From Kocuria palustris (GTDB taxonomy: Bacteria > Actinomycetota > Actinomycetes > Actinomycetales > Micrococcaceae), in NCBI RefSeq assembly GCF_016907795.1, contig NZ_JAFBCR010000001.1, positions 2,294,001 to 2,358,000 on the forward strand: a stretch of DNA of 64,000 nt, given 5' to 3'. Both the position numbers and the translations under genes were made by a program. The stretch's first letter is position 1; each line of letters starts with the position of its first letter. Shown here piece after piece: positions 57,219-64,000 of the stretch. Under the pieces are notes generated by a model. It did no database searches and was not told the DNA's origin. It saw only the letters and a list, made by a program, of their open reading frames with translations.

Positions 57219-57785
57219 ATGAAGAAGAAGACCACTCGCTACGCCGCAGCCGCCGCGCTCGCCTTCGCCGGCACCAGCGCCGCCGTTGCTCCCGCGCAGG
57301 CCGCGGTCTCCGTCTCGGGTGCCGAGACCCAGGCTCAGACATCGGCCGGTGAGGCTCCGGCCCCCGAGGCCGCGCCGGCCTCCGATGCATCGTTCTCCGC
57401 ACAGGTCTCCCAGGAGGTCCTCGCCCAGATGAACGAGCACCGCTCCCAGGCCGGGCTGTCGCCGCTGTCGAGCAATGGGCAGCTCGACGCCATGAGCACC
57501 GACTGGTCGGGCCAGCAGGCCGCCGCCGGCGCGCCGTCGCACAACCCGTCGTTCATCGCGCAGACCAGCGCCGCGGGCTCGACCGGCATGGCCGAGAACA
57601 TCGCCTACAGCGTGGGCTCCCAGGGCTCCGTCGAGGCCACGGCCTCGTACTTCGTGGACTTCTGGATGAACAGCCCCTCGCATGAGGCGAACATCATGAA
57701 TCCCGAGTTCAACGCCGCCGGCTTCGGTCTGGCGGAGGGCGCCGACGGCAACGTCTACGCCACGCAGAACTTCGGCACCTTCTGA
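57219..57785 (+). CDS. Secreted CAP-domain (SCP/PR1) protein
   Basis: 188 residues. Signal peptide MKKKTTRYAAAAALAFAGTS with cleavage near AQA-A, an Ala/Pro/Glu-rich linker to residue ~55, then a CAP domain: QVSQEVLAQMNEHRSQAGLS, DWSGQQAAAGAPSHNPSFIA, AENIAYSVGSQGSVEATASY, FWMNSPSHEANIMNPEFNAA, YATQNFGTF. Histidines and glutamate of the CAP cavity (H-x, E in AENIA, SH-x2-N) are present. Extracellular; function in bacteria uncertain, possibly cell-wall or lipid binding. AGGAGCACGCC precedes ATG 57219. Confidence 0.92.
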   Translation: MKKKTTRYAAAAALAFAGTSAAVAPAQAAVSVSGAETQAQTSAGEAPAPEAAPASDASFSAQVSQEVLAQMNEHRSQAGLSPLSSNGQLDAMSTDWSGQQAAAGAPSHNPSFIAQTSAAGSTGMAENIAYSVGSQGSVEATASYFVDFWMNSPSHEANIMNPEFNAAGFGLAEGADGNVYATQNFGTF

Positions 57786-57802
57786 TCCGCAGCATCCCGC
57801 GC

Positions 57803-57845
57803 GCACCGCGGCCCCGGCCTCTCCCTGAGGCCGGGGCCGCGGTGC
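57803..57845 (+). terminator. Hairpin after CAP gene
   Basis: 19-nt perfect arms GCACCGCGGCCCCGGCCTC / GAGGCCGGGGCCGCGGTGC around TCCCT, 17 nt after the stop. Confidence 0.8.
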
Positions 57846-58018
57846 GTCTGCGAGCTGCGGGCCCGATCCTCCGCGGCCCGACCTCGCGGGGCTGACGTCC
57901 CGTCGGTGGGCGGTGCCATGATGAGATCAGGCGCACAGGCGCAGGCCCGAGCCCGCGATGCGCGCCGATGTCCCGAACCGGTCGCCCTCGCGGGCGGCCG
58001 CAGATCCAGGAGGTTCCC

Positions 58019-58288
58019 ATGTCAGAGAACACGCAGGGCGACGACGAGCTCTACACGCCCGTCACGGACGACACCGAGGGCGGCGCGGAGATGATGGGCG
58101 CCACCGGCGACGCCGGCGGCGCCTCGTCCCTGGAGAAGGACCCGGAGGAGTGGGTCAGCGGCGACGAGCCCATGACCGAGTCCCAGAAGTCCTATCTGGA
58201 CACCCTGGCCAAGCAGGCGGGGGAGTCCGTTCCGACCGATCTGACCAAGGCGCAGGCGTCCGAGCACATCGACCGCCTCAAGGGCTGA
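58019..58288 (+). CDS. DUF3072-domain protein
   Basis: 89 residues from ATG 58019 with CCAGGAGGTTCCC upstream. The N-terminal half is acidic and disordered; the C-terminal half is DUF3072: DPEEWVSGDEPMTESQKSYL, DTLAKQAGESVPTDLTKAQA, SEHIDRLKG. Small soluble actinobacterial protein of unknown role. Monocistronic, followed by two strong hairpins. Confidence 0.9.
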   Translation: MSENTQGDDELYTPVTDDTEGGAEMMGATGDAGGASSLEKDPEEWVSGDEPMTESQKSYLDTLAKQAGESVPTDLTKAQASEHIDRLKG

Positions 58289-58305
58289 GCCGACGCCGCA
58301 CAGCG

Positions 58306-58347
58306 CGCAGCGCCTCGAGCCGTCCTCGGACGGCTCGAGGCGCTGCG
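58306..58347 (+). terminator. Hairpin 1 between convergent genes
   Basis: 20-nt perfect arms around a 2-nt loop (CGCAGCGCCTCGAGCCGTCC and its complement). Confidence 0.75.
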
Positions 58348-58352
58348 TCATT

Positions 58353-58390
58353 CGAGAGCCCCGCAGATCACCGGATCTGCGGGGCTCTCG
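58353..58390 (-). terminator. Hairpin 2 between convergent genes
   Basis: 16-nt perfect arms CGAGAGCCCCGCAGAT / ATCTGCGGGGCTCTCG, 6-nt loop, 35 bp beyond the betA stop; likely terminates the bet operon. Confidence 0.75.
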
Positions 58391-58424
58391 CCTCAGGCCG
58401 GCGGCTGACTCAGCCCATCGGAGC

Positions 58425-60035
58425 TCAGGAGCCTCGGATGATGTCCGACGCGCGTTCGCCGATCAGCATGGTGGTGATGTTCGGATTCACCGCGACCAGC
58501 TGCGGCATGATCGAGCCGTCGACCACGCGCAGTCCCTTCACGCCCTTGACCCGCAGCTGGGGATCCAGCGGGGACAGGTCGTCGTCCAGCGCACCCATGC
58601 GGCAGGTGCCGGCCGGGTGGTAGACGGTGTTATGGGTCTTGGAGACGTAGTCGGCGATCTCCTCGTCGGTCTGGGCCTCCTCGCCGGGGAAGAGCTCGCG
58701 GCCGCGGTAGGCGTCCATGGCCGACTGGGAGACGATCTCGCGCGCCCTCCGGATCCCGGCCACGGCCACGGCCATGTCGTAGCCCTCCTCGTCCGTGAAG
58801 TAGCGTGGATCCACCCTGGGCTTGTCCCGGTAGTCGATCGTGCGCAGCCGCACGGTGCCTCGCGACTTCGCGTGCGTGACGTTCGGAGTCAGGGCGAACG
58901 ACTCCGGAGAGGTGGGGTAGCCCTGACGGCGGGTGTGCATGTCGAAGGGCACGGAGCCGTAGTGCATCATCAGGTCCGGCAGCTCCAGGCCCTCCTGGGT
59001 GGGTGAGAAGATCCCGATCTCCCACCACTGGGTGGTGTCGCGGGTCATGCGCTGCGTGCACTCCCAGGAGATCACCGCCTCCGGGTGATCCTGGAGGTTC
59101 GAGCCCACGCCCGGGGAGTCCACGCGCACGTCGATGCCGACCTCCCGCAGATGATCTGCGGGGCCGATGCCCGAGAGCATCAGCAGCTTGGGGGTGTCGA
59201 TGGCGCCTGCGGAGAGGATGACCTCCTTGCGGGCCCGCATGATCGAAGAGCGGTCGAAGGAATTGTCGATGTACTCGAGGCCCACGGCCCGCTGCTCGTC
59301 GTCGAACAGCACCTGCATCACCTGGCGGTTCGTGAGGATCTCCAGGTTGTCGCGCTGCTGGACCGGATGCAGGTACGACACCGACGACGAGGCGCGGCGC
59401 CCGTCCGCCTGGCGGTTGACCTGGAAGAAGCTGGCGCCGTTGACCACGGTCTCGAAGTCGTTGAACGTGGCTCGGGGGATCCCCGCCTGCTCGCAGGCCT
59501 CGAGCAGGGCTACGCCCACGGGATCGTTCGGGGGCGCGTCCATCAAGTGGACCGGCCCGTCGGTGCCGTGGCGCTGCGAGGTCCTGGAGGTGTTGGTCTC
59601 GAGGCGCTTGATCAGCGGGAGCATGGTCTCGGCGCTCCAGCCCTCGGCGCCCATCTGCTCCCACAGGTCCATGTCCTCCGCAGGAGGGTGGAAGGCGATG
59701 CAGGAGTTGTGCGACGAGCAGCCTCCCAGCACCTTGGCGCGGGCGTGGCGCATGAACGAGTTGCCGTTCTCCTGCGGCTCGATCGGGTAGTCCCAGTCGA
59801 GCCCGGATTCCAGCATCTCCGGCCAGCGGTTGAGCTGCAGGACCATCTCGTGGTCCAGGTCGTGGTCCCCGGCCTCGACCAGGGCCACGGAGACGTCCGG
59901 GTCCTCGCTGAGGCGGGCGGCGACGACGGCGCCGGCCGACCCGCCTCCCACGATGATGTAGTCGTATTCGGTGATCAGGTTCTCCGACACGGGCTCTTCG
60001 AGCACGCGGTCCTCCTTCTGCTGAGTGCGGGACAT
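58425..60035 (-). CDS. betA: Choline dehydrogenase (GMC oxidoreductase)
   Basis: 536 residues from ATG 60035. FAD motif YDYIIVGGGSAGAVVAARLS, GMC signature region ARAKVLGGCSSHNSCIAFHP, second signature GAIDTPKLLMLSGIGPADHL, and C-terminal active-site HNTVYHPAGTCRMGALDDDL with NPNITTMLIGERASDII. Oxidises choline to betaine aldehyde. Last gene of the betT-betB-betA run (8-bp gap to betB), so uptake and both oxidation steps are co-expressed for osmoprotection or betaine catabolism. Confidence 0.93.
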   Translation of the reverse strand: MSRTQQKEDRVLEEPVSENLITEYDYIIVGGGSAGAVVAARLSEDPDVSVALVEAGDHDLDHEMVLQLNRWPEMLESGLDWDYPIEPQENGNSFMRHARAKVLGGCSSHNSCIAFHPPAEDMDLWEQMGAEGWSAETMLPLIKRLETNTSRTSQRHGTDGPVHLMDAPPNDPVGVALLEACEQAGIPRATFNDFETVVNGASFFQVNRQADGRRASSSVSYLHPVQQRDNLEILTNRQVMQVLFDDEQRAVGLEYIDNSFDRSSIMRARKEVILSAGAIDTPKLLMLSGIGPADHLREVGIDVRVDSPGVGSNLQDHPEAVISWECTQRMTRDTTQWWEIGIFSPTQEGLELPDLMMHYGSVPFDMHTRRQGYPTSPESFALTPNVTHAKSRGTVRLRTIDYRDKPRVDPRYFTDEEGYDMAVAVAGIRRAREIVSQSAMDAYRGRELFPGEEAQTDEEIADYVSKTHNTVYHPAGTCRMGALDDDLSPLDPQLRVKGVKGLRVVDGSIMPQLVAVNPNITTMLIGERASDIIRGS

Positions 60036-60043
60036 GGAAGCGG

Positions 60044-61525
60044 TCACTTCTGCGGGAACCAGCCGGTCACGGCGGGCTCGGTGTTCTGGTAGATGTGCTT
60101 GGCCTCGGTGTACTCCTCCAGGCCCGTGGGGCCGAGCTCGCGGCCCACGCCGGAGGACTTGAAGCCGCCCCACTCCGCCTGCGGCAGGTAGGGGTGGTAG
60201 TCGTTGATCCACACCGTGCCGTGGCGCAGACGACGGGACACGCGGTTGGCCGTTCCGGCATCCGAGGTCCACACCGCTCCGGCCAGGCCGTACTCCGTGT
60301 GATTGGCGGTCTCGATGGCCTCGTCCTCGGTGGAGAACGTCTCGACCGTGATGACGGGGCCGAAGCCCTCCTCGATCACCGCGGGGTTCTCCCGATCGCA
60401 CTGGTCCAGCACGGTCGGGGCGTAGAAGTACCCATCCTCATGCTCCTTGCCGCCCCAGTGGCCGCCGACCCGCAGGCGGGCGCCGGCCTCGATGCCGCGC
60501 TGGACGTAGTCGGTGACCTTGTCGCGGTGCTCCTTGGAGATCAGCGGGCCGGTCTCGGCCTTCTCGTCGAACGGACCGCCCATGACGATGTCGCCGGCGC
60601 GGCGGACGACCTCGTCGACGAAGCGCTCCGCGATCGAGTCCTGCACGATCAGGCGTGTGCCCGCCGAGCAGACGAGCCCGGAGTCCGTGAACGCGGCGTT
60701 GAGGGCGTTGTCCACGGCGGCGTCGAAGTCGGCATCGGCGAACACGACATTGGGGTTCTTGCCGCCCAGCTCCAGGGCGACCTTCTTCACGCCGCGGGCC
60801 GCCGACTCGGCGACCCTCCGGCCGGTGACGAGGCCTCCGGTGAAGGAGACGAGGTCGATCTCCGGGTGGCTCGACAGCGGGGCACCGACGACTGCGCCGT
60901 CGCCGAGGACCAGGTTCGCGACTCCGGCGGGCAGCCCCAGCTCGTCGAGCACATCCACGATCAGGATCGCCGTGTGCGGGGTCAGCTCGGCCGGCTTGAG
61001 CACGAAGGTGTTGCCGGCCGCCAGTGCGGGGGCGATCTTCCACGCCGCCTGAAGCAGGGGGAAGTTCCACGGGGTGATCATGCCGCAGACCCCCACGGGC
61101 TCGTGGACCACCCGCGAGATGACGGTGTCGTCGCCCGCGTCCACCAGGCGGCCCGGGCTCTGGTCCGCGATCTTTCCGAAGTAGCGGAAGCAGGCCGCGA
61201 TGTCGTCCATGTCGCCCTCGGCCTCGACCAGGCGCTTGCCGGTGTCGAGGGCCTCGGCACGGGCGAACTCGTCCTTGCGCTCGAGCAGGGCGTCCGAGAC
61301 GCGGATCAGGAAGTCGCCGCGCTGAGCGGCGGGAGTGTCCACCCAGGTGCGGGCCTCGAACGCCTTGCGGGCGGCGAGGATGGCGCGCTCGACATCCTCA
61401 CCGGTGGCCTCGGCGACGACGCCGACCTCGGTGCCGTCGGCGGGGCAGGTGATGGTGCGGGTCCCGCCGTCGGAAGAGGGCACCCACTCTCCGTCGATGT
61501 ACAGGGTCGAGCTGGACTCAGTCAT
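60044..61525 (-). CDS. betB: Betaine-aldehyde dehydrogenase family protein
   Basis: 493 residues, full-length ALDH. VVHEPVGVCGMITPWNFPLL, catalytic Glu in KKVALELGGKNPNVVFADAD, catalytic Cys in AFTDSGLVCSAGTRLIVQDS, YFYAPTVLDQ, C-terminal GFKSSGVGRELGPTGLEEYT. Converts betaine aldehyde to glycine betaine with NAD(P)+. Middle gene of the operon; ATG 61525 overlaps the betT stop by 8 nt, with GAAGGAGCGCC as ribosome binding site inside betT. Confidence 0.93.
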   Translation of the reverse strand: MTESSSTLYIDGEWVPSSDGGTRTITCPADGTEVGVVAEATGEDVERAILAARKAFEARTWVDTPAAQRGDFLIRVSDALLERKDEFARAEALDTGKRLVEAEGDMDDIAACFRYFGKIADQSPGRLVDAGDDTVISRVVHEPVGVCGMITPWNFPLLQAAWKIAPALAAGNTFVLKPAELTPHTAILIVDVLDELGLPAGVANLVLGDGAVVGAPLSSHPEIDLVSFTGGLVTGRRVAESAARGVKKVALELGGKNPNVVFADADFDAAVDNALNAAFTDSGLVCSAGTRLIVQDSIAERFVDEVVRRAGDIVMGGPFDEKAETGPLISKEHRDKVTDYVQRGIEAGARLRVGGHWGGKEHEDGYFYAPTVLDQCDRENPAVIEEGFGPVITVETFSTEDEAIETANHTEYGLAGAVWTSDAGTANRVSRRLRHGTVWINDYHPYLPQAEWGGFKSSGVGRELGPTGLEEYTEAKHIYQNTEPAVTGWFPQK

Positions 61526-63737
61526 GGCGCTCCTTCTGGGTAGCGGTGTTCACGGTCTCGGCGGAGGAATCTAGCCGAGGGGCGACGGTGGGGATCTGAT
61601 CGGTGTCGACCCAGGTCTCAGGGGTGGTTCCGACCACCGCGCCTGTGGCGATCCCGCCGCCGTCGCCGCTGAGGTGCAGGTAGGCGATGTGGGCGTCGTA
61701 GACATCCAGGACATCAGCGATGACCTGGTCCTTCGTGTATCCCATGATGTCGCGGCCGCGCGATCCGTGGGTCGAGAAGATCTCGATCCGGTAGTAGACA
61801 TCGCGCACGGTTGACAGGTTCGCAGCGAAGCTCGGCAGCGAGTGGGCCACGGGGTAGGCCTGGTACTTGAAGTCCTCGGCCTCCGGGAAGGAGACCACGA
61901 GGTCCACGAAGCAGATGCCGCTGTCGGGGTGCTCGCCGCGGTGGCAGGCCACCGACAGCCCGAGCTCGGAGAGCTCCTCGGCGACCTCTTCCACCGCCGG
62001 TGCCGCGGTGTGCTCGACGAATGCCTGCGCATCGGCGGCGGAGGCATAGGACATCCGGTCGTGAAGGCGCTGCCGCCAGGTGACCTGCTGGCCGGTCTCG
62101 CGAACTCGGCTGGTGAGCAGGGCGGGCAGAGCTGCCTGCCTCGAGTCGAGGTTGATCTGCTCCGTGCGCAGCATCTTCCAGAGCCCCGCCATCACGATCC
62201 AGACGATCAGCGACAGCGGCAGTCCCACGACCACTGTGGCTGCCTGCAGCGTGTAGACGCCGTCGATGAACAGCATGACCAGCGTCAGCACGCCGGTGAT
62301 GACCGCCCAGACGATGCGCAGCCACGGAGGGCCGTCGGAGTCCGTGTCCGTCGTCTTGGAGGACATGTTCGCCAGGACGAGAGATCCTGAGTCGGCGGAG
62401 GTCACATAGAAGAACAGCCCGGTCAGCAGCGCCAGCGGAATCGTGAAGAAGGCCCCGGGGTGCTGCTCGAGCAGGTTGAAGAATCCGGATTCGGGCAGGG
62501 TCATCGTCAAGTCGAGGAAGTCCTGATCCTCGGCATTCATCAAGGTGGCGTTGCCGAAGATCGAGACCCACAGCAGGATGAATGCGAAGGGGATGAGCAG
62601 CACGCCGAAGACGAACTGCCGCAGGGTCCGGCCGCGGGAGATGCGGGCCAGGAAGAGGCTGACGAACGGCATCCAGGCGATCCACCAGGCCCAGAAGAAC
62701 AGGGTCCAGTCCGCCATCCACTGATCGGCGGGGTAGGCGGCTGTCCCGTCGGTGTAGGCGAACGTGTTCATCAGCATTCCCGGGAAGCGGGAGAAGAAGT
62801 CGCCGATGTTCTGCACCAGGGCGTTGAGCAGCTCATGCGTGCGGCCCGTGAAGAGGATCCACAGCATCAGGGTGACTGCCAGCAGAACGTTCAGCTCGGA
62901 GAGGCGACGAATCCCCTTGTCCACGCCGGAGACCGTGGAGGCGACGGTGATGACCACGGCGACGGCCATGAGAGCGACCTGCACGCCCACGGTCGTCGGG
63001 ACGCCGAAGATCGCCGCGAGCCCATAGTTCAGGAAGACCACGCCGATGCCCAGCGACACCGAGATGCCGAAGATCGTGCCGATCACGGCGCCGATCTCTG
63101 CGGCGTGGCCGACACCGCCGTGGATGCGCTTGCCGAAGATGGGTGCCAGAGCCGAGCGGATGCTCAGCGGGAGGTGATAGCGATAGGACACGAGGCCGAC
63201 GACCATGCCCATCAGCGCGTAGAGCGCCCAGCCGGGAATGCCGTACTGGAAGATCGTCCACAGCGGAGCCATCCTGGCGGCTTCATCGGACATCGGCGCG
63301 ACATCCGGGGGAGTGAGGAGATTCGTGGCCGGTCCGGAGATCCCGAAGAACATGAGATCCACGCCGATGCCGGCAGCGAAGAGCATCGCCGTCCACGTGA
63401 AGAGGTTGTACTTGGGCCTGGAGTGGTCCGGGCCCATCCTCGTCTGCCCCACGCGCGAGAGCGCGACCACGATGACGAAGACCACGACGACCGTGACGGT
63501 CAGCACGTAGTACCAGCCGAAGTTCTCGGCGATCCAGGCCATCGACCCGAAGATTGCGGTCTCGGCTGCCGAGGGCCAGATGGCGGCCCAGGCCACGAAG
63601 GCGACGATGATGGCGGAGGCCCCGATGAAGACGGGCCAGTTGACGGCGGAGTGACGGGGACTGTCCTGTTCGACGGCCTTGCGTCTGAATGCGTCGTCGG
63701 CGGTGTCGTGCGGCGGCGGTGCGGTGGAGCCTGCCAT
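61518..63737 (-). CDS. betT: BCCT-family choline/betaine transporter
   Basis: 739 residues from ATG 63737 with GGAAGGA 6 nt upstream. Twelve membrane segments with BCCT landmarks: TAMLFAAGIGVDLMFFGISG, WALYALMGMVVGLVSYRYHL, DWTLFFWAWWIAWMPFVSLF (tryptophan box), TSADSGSLVLANMSSKT. The ~170-residue cytoplasmic C-terminus (from QVTWRQRLHDRMSYASAADA) is the long osmosensing-type tail of BetT choline transporters. Imports choline with H+ or Na+. First gene of the operon. Confidence 0.94.
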   Translation of the reverse strand: MAGSTAPPPHDTADDAFRRKAVEQDSPRHSAVNWPVFIGASAIIVAFVAWAAIWPSAAETAIFGSMAWIAENFGWYYVLTVTVVVVFVIVVALSRVGQTRMGPDHSRPKYNLFTWTAMLFAAGIGVDLMFFGISGPATNLLTPPDVAPMSDEAARMAPLWTIFQYGIPGWALYALMGMVVGLVSYRYHLPLSIRSALAPIFGKRIHGGVGHAAEIGAVIGTIFGISVSLGIGVVFLNYGLAAIFGVPTTVGVQVALMAVAVVITVASTVSGVDKGIRRLSELNVLLAVTLMLWILFTGRTHELLNALVQNIGDFFSRFPGMLMNTFAYTDGTAAYPADQWMADWTLFFWAWWIAWMPFVSLFLARISRGRTLRQFVFGVLLIPFAFILLWVSIFGNATLMNAEDQDFLDLTMTLPESGFFNLLEQHPGAFFTIPLALLTGLFFYVTSADSGSLVLANMSSKTTDTDSDGPPWLRIVWAVITGVLTLVMLFIDGVYTLQAATVVVGLPLSLIVWIVMAGLWKMLRTEQINLDSRQAALPALLTSRVRETGQQVTWRQRLHDRMSYASAADAQAFVEHTAAPAVEEVAEELSELGLSVACHRGEHPDSGICFVDLVVSFPEAEDFKYQAYPVAHSLPSFAANLSTVRDVYYRIEIFSTHGSRGRDIMGYTKDQVIADVLDVYDAHIAYLHLSGDGGGIATGAVVGTTPETWVDTDQIPTVAPRLDSSAETVNTATQKERHD

Positions 63738-64000
63738 GAGAGTTCCTTCCTGGAGGACGAGTGCTTTCAGGCGTGCAGACGGCTGCTCACCTCCGGACAC
63801 GGTGCGCCGGGGGAATCAGCCGCCCCATTCACCATAGGGAGCCTCGATGCGGAACTCACTTCGACGAGCCGGGAGCCTGACGCTTGGTGCGACGCCGGTG
63901 CGCATCCTCGAGAACATGGGAATAGGGATGCCTCACTGAGCTGAGGCTCACCACGGGAAGCTGAGCCTCAGCTCAGCAATGCGTTTCACAGCGCATGATC
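63738..64000 (-). other. bet operon upstream region
   Basis: About 260 bp to the window edge, no gene seen. Should carry the bet promoter; holds the nested palindrome at 63937-63975. Confidence 0.6.
63937..63975 (-). promoter_or_regulatory. Nested palindrome upstream of betT
   Basis: TGAGCTGAGGCTCA and its exact complement TGAGCCTCAGCTCA, 11-nt spacer. Each 14-nt arm is itself a small dyad (TGAGC...GCTCA). Operator for a BetI/GntR-like regulator, or a terminator of a gene beyond the edge. Confidence 0.55.

Noticed and set aside
1-64000. CRISPR array
   Set aside because: No run of regularly spaced 24-40-bp repeats; the ychF-like copies are kilobases apart.
1-64000. tRNA or rRNA genes, including tRNA-type attachment sites for the element at 24591
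   Set aside because: No cloverleaf or conserved rRNA segment was recognised; the element uses a protein-coding target.

Overview
The window is high-GC DNA with GTG/TTG starts, dense 1-4 nt gene overlaps, LppP/LprE-type exported proteins, PadR/TetR/MarR single-gene regulators and a choline-betaine locus. This points to an actinobacterial (Actinomycetota) chromosome, probably Micrococcales; I cannot name the species. No rRNA, tRNA or CRISPR array was seen.

Layout. 1-3.4 kb: an ABC-2 exporter (permease cut by the left edge) and two tandem LppP/LprE-like secreted proteins. 3.6-4.6 kb: ychF. 4.6 to about 22.9 kb: an accessory hotspot downstream of ychF. It consists of short cargo blocks (exporter plus TetR; GNAT; a 648-aa HEPN-like protein; MNT-type nucleotidyltransferase plus HNH protein; a single-gene block; Phd/RelE; a membrane protein; oxidase genes; HigBA plus a GNAT fusion). 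These are separated by seven same-orientation copies of a ~33-bp site that imitates the 3' end of ychF, stop codon included. Several IS3-family remnants and a fold-back element lie inside. 22.9-24.6 kb: isochorismatase, a broken amidohydrolase, and the 5' part of a luciferase-like monooxygenase gene.

24,591-33,146 is an ~8.55-kb integrative mobilizable element. It has a large serine recombinase, an HTH gene, an HUH/SF3-helicase Rep with a candidate origin, an accessory mobilization protein, a relaxase overlapping a membrane protein gene, and a mercury cargo (small Cys-rich membrane protein, merA, merR with the classic stretched promoter). It is bounded by the 10-bp core ACATGCGCTA and splits the monooxygenase gene; removing one core copy plus the element restores an exact 1083-nt reading frame.

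33.9-39.9 kb is a scarred region. Two copies of a degenerate gene flank a phosphate cluster (Na/Pi symporter, small coiled-coil protein, PstS-like lipoprotein), with SDR 3' remnants and a truncated antitoxin nearby, then an ECF-type sigma factor/ogt pair. 39.9-54.4 kb is ordinary chromosome: PadR/membrane pair, CorA-like transporter, PspC protein, hydrolase, HchA, sugar MFS, FUSC-like protein, epimerase, YcaQ-type glycosylase, MarR/MFS pair. 54.4-56.7 kb is the tdh-kbl threonine catabolic operon. 57.2-58.3 kb holds a secreted CAP-domain protein and a DUF3072 protein. 58.4-63.7 kb is a betT-betB-betA operon for choline uptake and oxidation to glycine betaine, with a nested palindrome upstream.

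Most unusual are the ychF-tail array, whose sites carry a partly covarying inverted repeat around an 8-bp spacer and whose blocks contain no recognisable integrase, and the seamless monooxygenase-interrupting element.
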